A DNA stretch of 38,248 nt from Phycisphaerae bacterium (GTDB lineage Bacteria; Planctomycetota; Phycisphaerae; Phycisphaerales; SM1A02), in the NCBI GenBank assembly GCA_002716385.1, contig PBAX01000009.1, positions 1 through 38,248 on the forward strand, read 5' to 3'. Below, piece after piece: positions 33,839-38,248 of the stretch. Each line of letters opens with the position of its first letter. The first letter of the stretch is position 1. The position numbers and the translations under genes are program-made. A model generated the notes under the pieces. It had not been told where the DNA came from. It did not search any database and was given only the letters and a program-made list of their open reading frames with translations.

Positions 33839-34780
33839 CTATTCGGAGGCTCGACCGATGAAGAAGCCCACACCAGCAGCAATCAAGGCACCGCCAACGA
33901 GCCCACCGGTCCAGACCCATAGGCTGCCGGCAATGGTGGTTGTCAAGGCCGAGGCACCACCCTCCAGTTCGGATGCGAGGATGATCAGGATGATGATCAT
34001 GGCCACCAATGCGCCGATGCAGAGCCCTACACCAAGGCCTGAGCTGGGCATATCCACGGTCTCTTCCATCATGACGGCGGGTGCTTGTGCGATGCCGGCA
34101 GCTGCTGCCGGTGCTTCCCCCGCTTCCGGGGTGTTGACAGCTTCAAACAGACCAGAGGAGTTCTCGGGAAGATCGAATTCTTCCTCTCCGGAATAGACCT
34201 CCTCGAGCAATTCCGCTCCAAGTGAGGTGTCATCCGATTCTCTGGTGAGATCGAGAAGCCCACTTCCTGAGCCGACGGATTCCAGTGTCAGGTCCTCATC
34301 GAGTTCGTTGCCAAGCTGCGTTTCACCTGCATCCCCTGTGGTCTCAAAGGCTGAGATGCCGGAGCCGGAGCCGCTGAGTTCAACAGCCATTCCCGTATCC
34401 GCGGGTTCGATTGGGGAAGGTGAACTTGGTGGCGGCGAGGGGATGCCGGTTGAGGAGCTGCTCAGTGACATCGCGTCACCAGTACTGGAGAGGTCCATTG
34501 GCGCCAATGAAGAGCCATCGAGATCAAATCCTGAACTCTCACCACCGCCCATGTTCAGGCCGGTATTCGAACCATCACTGGAAGAATCATTCAGATCCAG
34601 TTCGACGGCACCCGAATCATCGGGGCTTGCCAGAAGATCGATCTGTTCCACTTTGAAGATCAGGTTGTCGCCATCGCGAAACTCCTGAATCTGGCCAGAG
34701 GAGACCATGTCATTGACCTCACCCTCGCTCTTACCAAGTATTTGGCAGACTTCTTCAATCGTGTAGAACATCTTGGACAT
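33839..34780 (-). CDS. Membrane-anchored helix-turn-helix protein with disordered linker
   Basis: A 313-residue protein. Residues 4-52 are an excisionase/MerR-type winged helix (FYTIEEVCQILGKSEGEVND, then a beta-like part and VEQIDLL). Residues of about 55-235 are a Ser/Gly/Asp/Glu-rich, low-complexity acidic linker. The C-terminal 80 residues hold two hydrophobic segments (about 240-265 and 285-310), ending FFIGRASE. A DNA-binding-like head on a long tether to the membrane could sense envelope state or be a polar or chromosome-tethering factor; neither is shown. Similar architectures occur in planctomycetes. The PSD-like gene follows 24 bases after the stop on the same strand. Confidence 0.78.
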   Translation of the reverse strand: MSKMFYTIEEVCQILGKSEGEVNDMVSSGQIQEFRDGDNLIFKVEQIDLLASPDDSGAVELDLNDSSSDGSNTGLNMGGGESSGFDLDGSSLAPMDLSSTGDAMSLSSSSTGIPSPPPSSPSPIEPADTGMAVELSGSGSGISAFETTGDAGETQLGNELDEDLTLESVGSGSGLLDLTRESDDTSLGAELLEEVYSGEEEFDLPENSSGLFEAVNTPEAGEAPAAAAGIAQAPAVMMEETVDMPSSGLGVGLCIGALVAMIIILIILASELEGGASALTTTIAGSLWVWTGGLVGGALIAAGVGFFIGRASE

Positions 34781-34923
34781 GGCACGGGCTCCTGAGCGTG
34801 GTTCCTCACCACATGAGGGTGAAAATCCGGAAAGTTGAACCTAGGAGAGTATCCGGTCAGAGACGGGTGAGCAATGTCACGGGCGGTATGGCTGCCCATC
34901 GAAATGGGATTCGGCAACCATTT

Positions 34924-35223
34924 TCAGGATCCAGTTGTCTTGGGGTCGACCCTGACAAGGATGTAGGCCATCACACCAAAGCAGACGAGGGGTCCAAGCA
35001 CGCCGAAACACATGGATATCCAGGGTGCGGAACCAAGGGAAACGGGCGAATAAAGCCCGAATCCCGGGGACATCCCGGTGCTCCGTGGGTACTCGGGGTC
35101 CAGCTGGACTGTCAGGATCGGGGCCCCTTCCAGATTTGTCCCCCACTCCGTGAACCAAAGGTTCAAGCCCGCGGCAAGACAGAGCAGCAGGAGCAAAGCG
35201 ACAAATTTGGCAGGGCCAGGCAT
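34924..35223 (-). CDS. Small membrane protein, unknown function
   Basis: A 99-residue protein with two hydrophobic segments (about 7-22 and 68-90). Between them lies a loop LDPEYPRSTGMSPGFGLYSP. The end DPKTTGS is short and polar. No family is assigned. It is on the same strand as the sigma factor, whose stop at 35260 lies 36 bases upstream. No clear ribosome-binding site is visible. Confidence 0.6.
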   Translation of the reverse strand: MPGPAKFVALLLLLCLAAGLNLWFTEWGTNLEGAPILTVQLDPEYPRSTGMSPGFGLYSPVSLGSAPWISMCFGVLGPLVCFGVMAYILVRVDPKTTGS

Positions 35224-35259
35224 CGAGAACGGATTTTAGTGCATTCAGGCGAAGCCCAC

Positions 35260-36189
35260 TCAATCAAGGGGAATAAGCTCCTCGGCTGACCCGACACCGT
35301 TAAAAGTCGAACGAAGCCTCTGGAGGATGAGATTGAGCCGCTGTGAAACTCTTGACTCCGAGCAGCCCAGGACCATGCCGATTTCCCTCATGGTCATGTC
35401 TTCGTAGTAGTACAGCACGACAATCAGTTGGTCTCTGGATTCCAGTTCACGAGTAAGCCAGCGTCTGAGATCAGATCTTCCAATGTCATGAAGCGGGCTG
35501 CTGGAAGGATTGTTATCGGTCAGACTGCTTAATTCAGACGATTCGTTGTCATCCCCTCCATTATTCATCATGACGGTGCTGAAGGTGACCATGGCCGGAG
35601 GCCTCGATGCCGAGATGCAGGCCAACGCATCCTCGAGTGAAAGGTCAAGAAGCCCAACAAGCTCGCTGGTATCCGGCGAACGCCCGTGAGTGATACGAAA
35701 TCGATCCCTTGCCGCATTGAGCATTCTGGACCGTTGACGAGCTTGTCGAGGAATATGGTCCTGCTCTCGGAGCCAATCACGCATGGCACCGACGATGCGA
35801 AGTGAACTGAATGTCTCGAAGCGGATGCCTCTTTCCGGCTGAAACCTCTCTATGCATCGGACAAGGCCCAGATACCCCTGTTGGATGAGATCGTCGATAT
35901 CGACGGATGGTGGCAGCGAGGTCCGAAAACGTTCAGCGATCATCCTGACATGTCTTTCCATGTAGTGAGCAATCAGAATGTCTCGGAGATAGATGGTGGG
36001 CTCTTCCTTGTATCTGGCCCACGTATCCATGATGTACTGAGACTCCGGCGATCGGCGGGTTTTTCGTCCGCTCGTCATTTGGACCTGTTCGACGTCTCTT
36101 CCATGTCGAGCAGGCGTTTTTTGGGCGATTGATGGCCCAGAGCCCATCGCTGCTGGGCGATGGATTCCCTTATTCGTGATGGTTTTCAT
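35260..36189 (-). CDS. RNA polymerase sigma factor, sigma-28 (FliA/WhiG) class
   Basis: A protein of about 309 residues. Region 2 is DDLIQQGYLGLVRCIERFQPERGIRFETFSS followed by GAMRDWLREQDHIPR, the sigma-28 pattern. Region 3 is RSRMLNAARDRFRITHGRSP. A loosely conserved Asn/Ser/Asp-rich linker (about 200-235) precedes region 4, LYYYEDMTMREIGMVLGCSESRVSQ, a classic -35-binding helix-turn-helix. The N-terminal extension before the core is variable; ATG 36189 is chosen, with ATG 36078 (AGGT ribosome-binding site) and upstream codons as alternatives. No flagellar or anti-sigma gene is nearby, so its regulon is unknown. Confidence 0.88.
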   Translation of the reverse strand: MKTITNKGIHRPAAMGSGPSIAQKTPARHGRDVEQVQMTSGRKTRRSPESQYIMDTWARYKEEPTIYLRDILIAHYMERHVRMIAERFRTSLPPSVDIDDLIQQGYLGLVRCIERFQPERGIRFETFSSLRIVGAMRDWLREQDHIPRQARQRSRMLNAARDRFRITHGRSPDTSELVGLLDLSLEDALACISASRPPAMVTFSTVMMNNGGDDNESSELSSLTDNNPSSSPLHDIGRSDLRRWLTRELESRDQLIVVLYYYEDMTMREIGMVLGCSESRVSQRLNLILQRLRSTFNGVGSAEELIPLD

Positions 36190-36349
36190 GCGTGCACCGT
36201 CCCTGGCAAGGTCAACTCTTCTCCGTGGGATGCCGTCCATGGCACAGCCCAACCAATACTCATCGGCAACTTGGCGATTTTTCACCAATGACGGTGGAGC
36301 TTCCTTCAATTGAGTTGTCAGACCCTCAGATGGGGGGTGTCACAGGCGT

Positions 36350-36595
36350 TCACTGGGTCAAATAGGGAATGGCGAACTGAACGAAGAGGGCCACCAGCAC
36401 CCCTAGGGCGACGACACCACAGACTATCTGGGCGGTCATGACCCCCACCTGCCACCAGTAGGACTTCAAGGTGGGCAGCCGAATGGCCTTGTAGGTCACT
36501 GCGAGACCGAAGGCCAGAGGTAGAAGTAACAGGTACCACCACTGATGAAACACGTTCATGGGCTCGAGAAAAGGGATCCAGGCAAGCAGGTTCAC
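36350..36595 (-). CDS. Small two-segment membrane protein
   Basis: An 81-residue protein with GTG start that overlaps the stop of the upstream DUF6677-like gene by 4 bases (GTGA). Two hydrophobic segments (about 19-35 and 50-75) lie either side of the short loop YKAIRLPTLKSYW. It is likely an inner-membrane protein. No family is recognised. Coupled translation suggests that it forms a unit with its neighbour. Confidence 0.7.
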   Translation of the reverse strand: MNLLAWIPFLEPMNVFHQWWYLLLLPLAFGLAVTYKAIRLPTLKSYWWQVGVMTAQIVCGVVALGVLVALFVQFAIPYLTQ

Positions 36596-37053
36596 TGGTC
36601 ATCACTCCTTCGATGCGGGTGATCCATCCGGTTTGGGGGATAGAACGCATCCAGAATCACTACCAGATTCATCAGACCGCCCAGTGTTATGAACAGCATG
36701 GCGAGCCAGTTGACATTGGCAAGTCCGACGCGATGTATGCGGATGTCCATAGGCTGATTCTGAATGAACGCCTGATTGAGAAAGTCAGCAACGAACGCAA
36801 TCGGACCGTTGAAGGCCTGCCCTACGAACCAGATGCGATCCTGTTTCATGTCCACCGCATCAAGCCCACCTATCAGCAGCCCCGAGAAGAAAAGAAACAG
36901 AATTCCAAACATGATGAGGAGTCCTCTCCGTCGTTGACCGAGAAGCATGTGTCCAAGGCCTGGAAAGATCCAAGCCATGAGTGCAGCCATCGGGTAGCAG
37001 CTCCTCGGGTTTTCACCGGCTGCCAACTGATCATGTTTGCGTGGTCGGGTCAT
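36592..37053 (-). CDS. DUF6677-like planctomycete membrane protein
   Basis: A 153-residue membrane protein with three to four hydrophobic segments. The start AALMAWIFPGLGHMLLGQRRRG (residues 23-44) matches the planctomycete family DUF6677, in which a P-G-L-G-H motif is followed by LGQRRRG. The family is of unknown function and is close to TM2-like or small integral membrane proteins. It overlaps the following 81-residue membrane protein gene by 4 bases. Confidence 0.75.
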   Translation of the reverse strand: MTRPRKHDQLAAGENPRSCYPMAALMAWIFPGLGHMLLGQRRRGLLIMFGILFLFFSGLLIGGLDAVDMKQDRIWFVGQAFNGPIAFVADFLNQAFIQNQPMDIRIHRVGLANVNWLAMLFITLGGLMNLVVILDAFYPPNRMDHPHRRSDDQ

Positions 37054-37217
37054 GCGGGTCGTCCGGAAAATTCGGCCTCAACGGCCATGATACGTGGTTC
37101 TTCCTCGCGACCTGAACAGATCGGGCTGAAGTTTCGTACCACCAGAACCGAATACGCATCGTAGCGGGAGGCGCCATTTGGGTGTCTTAACTAACCGGAG
37201 CGAAAGGTCTGGCCAAG

Positions 37218-37613
37218 ATGAAAGATCGAAGTCGAGCGTCTGAGGACAGCAAGAAAACAGAGGTTGTCGATCGAAGAAGTGGATTGGATCGTCGAGATGA
37301 CCCCCACCACTCCACCTCCCTAACCAATCTTGAACGGCGGCGTGGCCCAGGCCGGCGTAGGAGCGATTTTCTACGGTCGGCTGAAGAGGGTGAGATGACT
37401 GGCGAGCAGTTCATGTTTGTTCAGGCGATCGATGCCTTCAAACGTGCCAATGGCAAGAGTTTCCCCACATGGACCGACGTTCTGGAGGTCATCAGACGAT
37501 TGGGATACCGGAAAACCATGCCGAGTGAGCTGCAGCTGGGTTCCAAAGTCGAGGATTGGACTGAAAGAGCCAATTCACCAACAGGGCTGGATCAGGCAGA
37601 GGATGCGGCTTGA
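37218..37613 (+). CDS. Hypothetical conserved-style protein
   Basis: A 131-residue hydrophilic protein. The first 50 residues are Arg/Lys/Asp-rich with repeated RRxGxDRR and RRRGPGRRR motifs, and the C-terminal half (about 55-131) is helical, with FMFVQAIDAFKRANGKSFPTW and VLEVIRRLGYRK. This half resembles helix-turn-helix-like small domains, but no family is recognised. The stop abuts the ferredoxin stop on the opposite strand (37613/37614). Confidence 0.65.
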   Translation: MKDRSRASEDSKKTEVVDRRSGLDRRDDPHHSTSLTNLERRRGPGRRRSDFLRSAEEGEMTGEQFMFVQAIDAFKRANGKSFPTWTDVLEVIRRLGYRKTMPSELQLGSKVEDWTERANSPTGLDQAEDAA

Positions 37614-37880
37614 TCAGCCGTTTTCGGTGAACCAATCGGCGTTGATCTGGATGTACTTCTGCCATTCCTCCGGCAGATCCTCTTCCGGGAATATCGCCTG
37701 AACGGGGCATTCATCGACGCATAGACCACAGTCGATACAGGTCTCTGGATCGATGTACAACATCTCGAATCCCTCGTAGGTGTCCTCATCCTTCGTTGGA
37801 TGAATGCAATCCACGGGACAGACATCGACACAGGCGGTGTCCTTGGTTCCGATGCAGGGTTCGGCAATGATGTGTGTCAT
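37614..37880 (-). CDS. Ferredoxin with two iron-sulfur clusters
   Basis: An 88-residue electron carrier. The second site is the standard CIDCGLCVDECPVQAI, which binds a [4Fe-4S] cluster. The first site reads CIGTKDTACVDVCPVDCIHP, where the spacing between the first and second Cys is longer, typical of the 7Fe FdxA type or related [3Fe-4S]/[4Fe-4S] ferredoxins. The C-terminal extension EWQKYIQINADWFTENG is characteristic of this group. It is a soluble cytoplasmic protein; redox partners are not present in the window. Confidence 0.92.
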   Translation of the reverse strand: MTHIIAEPCIGTKDTACVDVCPVDCIHPTKDEDTYEGFEMLYIDPETCIDCGLCVDECPVQAIFPEEDLPEEWQKYIQINADWFTENG

Positions 37881-38010
37881 GAGTCCTGACTCACTGTTTC
37901 AGCAATATTCTCAACGGGTCATTTTAGGGCAAAGCATCCAATCGGCCAATATGGGAAACATCGGCAACTCTTAAATTACTTCATTGACGATTCATCAGCG
38001 TCTTGCAGCC

Positions 38011-38048
38011 AAAAATGCCAGAAGGCCGACTTTTCAGTCGACCTTCTG
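38011..38048 (-). terminator. Terminator after the histone-like gene
   Basis: A 12-bp stem (38019-38030 with 38037-38048, loop TTTTCA in plus-strand reading) pairs fully on the minus strand if one G-U is allowed. It is followed by GCATTTTT. It sits 78 bases past the histone-like stop. Nothing else is recognised in 37881-38126. Confidence 0.82.
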
Positions 38049-38126
38049 ACGAATTTCGAACGGAAACCCGTCCTTGCTCCTGAGCGTTCCACGATCCTGG
38101 AGCACTTGGTCCGGAGAGCTCGAGGC

Positions 38127-38248
38127 TCAACGGCGGCGGCGAGTTGCCTTCTTACGAGTGGCCTTCTTGCGAGTGGCCTTCTTACGAGTGGCCTTCTTGC
38201 GAGTTGCCTTCTTACGTGTGGCCTTCTTGCGAGTGGCCTTCTTGCGAG
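38127..38248 (-). CDS. Histone H1-like protein, C-terminal fragment (cut by right edge)
   Basis: Only the last 40 codons are in the window, running from the right edge to TGA at 38127-38129. They encode seven copies of the pentapeptide RKKAT followed by RRRR. Lys/Arg/Ala-rich C-terminal tails like this occur in bacterial histone H1-like proteins and in extended HU proteins, where they bind DNA non-specifically and compact the nucleoid. The N-terminal part is outside the window, so HU-type and Hc1-type cannot be told apart. The repeats use synonymous codons (CGC/CGT, GCC/GCA). Confidence 0.85.
   Translation of the reverse strand, partial: RKKATRKKATRKKATRKKATRKKATRKKATRKKATRRRR
38142..38246 (-). 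repeat. Seven tandem 15-base coding repeats
   Basis: Seven copies of a 15-base unit encode RKKAT in the tail of the histone-like protein. Units differ only at the third base of Arg (CGC/CGT), Ala (GCC/GCA) and once Thr (ACT/ACA). The array continues off the window edge, so the copy number is a minimum. Confidence 0.9.

Overview
The window reads as a chromosomal segment of a planctomycete, most likely of class Phycisphaerae. This is inferred from gene content, not from a marker phylogeny. The clues are secreted proteins ending in dockerin-like Asp-rich tails (1763-3640 and 13535-15769), a DUF6677-like membrane protein, a HslV with a short propeptide, a membrane-tethered helix-turn-helix protein, a lysine-rich histone-like tail, and many lipoproteins and TPR proteins. 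Most genes are housekeeping genes. No phage, transposon, IS or CRISPR sequence was seen.

Layout. 1-5312 is almost all minus strand: a MOSC protein cut by the left edge, malate dehydrogenase, tRNA-Ile(GAT), a sugar-dehydrogenase-like secreted protein, and a metallo-beta-lactamase-fold hydrolase overlapping a lipoprotein with a degenerate rhodanese domain. 5376-7015 is a plus-strand pair, a DsbD N-terminal-type protein and a redoxin, closed by a strong terminator. 7109-8227 is dnaN on the minus strand. 8408-10376 holds a TPR lipoprotein, queF and rdgB (plus). 10381-13315 holds a metallophosphoesterase, an outer-membrane barrel and purM (minus). 13535-17191 holds a LamG/dockerin secreted protein, sucD and a small lipoprotein (plus). 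17199-19488 holds a lipoprotein and holA (minus). 19552-24334 holds a FHA-GAF histidine kinase, two tandem clpP paralogues, a coiled-coil protein, a small lipoprotein and an amidase-like protein (plus). 24586-27052 holds a Ser/Thr kinase overlapping hslV, a PilZ protein and a BFD-type ferredoxin (plus). 27504-29125 holds a TPR lipoprotein overlapping an ArsR-methyltransferase fusion. 31241-33112 holds metG and a small hypothetical gene (plus). The minus-strand remainder to 37053 holds a large secreted TPR protein (29139-31067), a phosphatidylserine decarboxylase-like gene, a membrane-anchored HTH protein, a sigma-28-class sigma factor and small membrane proteins. The right end has a small hypothetical gene, a ferredoxin and the 3' end of a histone-like gene.

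Genes are packed tightly. Several pairs share 4-base ATGA/GTGA overlaps (4809, 6287, 9777, 16811, 28184, 36592), which suggests translational coupling. Several convergent genes nearly touch (10376/10381, 17191/17199, 37613/37614) or overlap (27025-27052).

The most interesting signals are apparent losses or changes of catalytic residues, which suggest regulatory or scaffold roles. One of the two ClpPs has Asn at the catalytic Asp position. The rhodanese lacks its Cys. The amidase lacks its third zinc ligand. There is also a kinase gene interlocked with a HslV protease gene, and a decarboxylase gene whose only sensible start is a non-standard codon. No complete, clearly new system is proven by this sequence.
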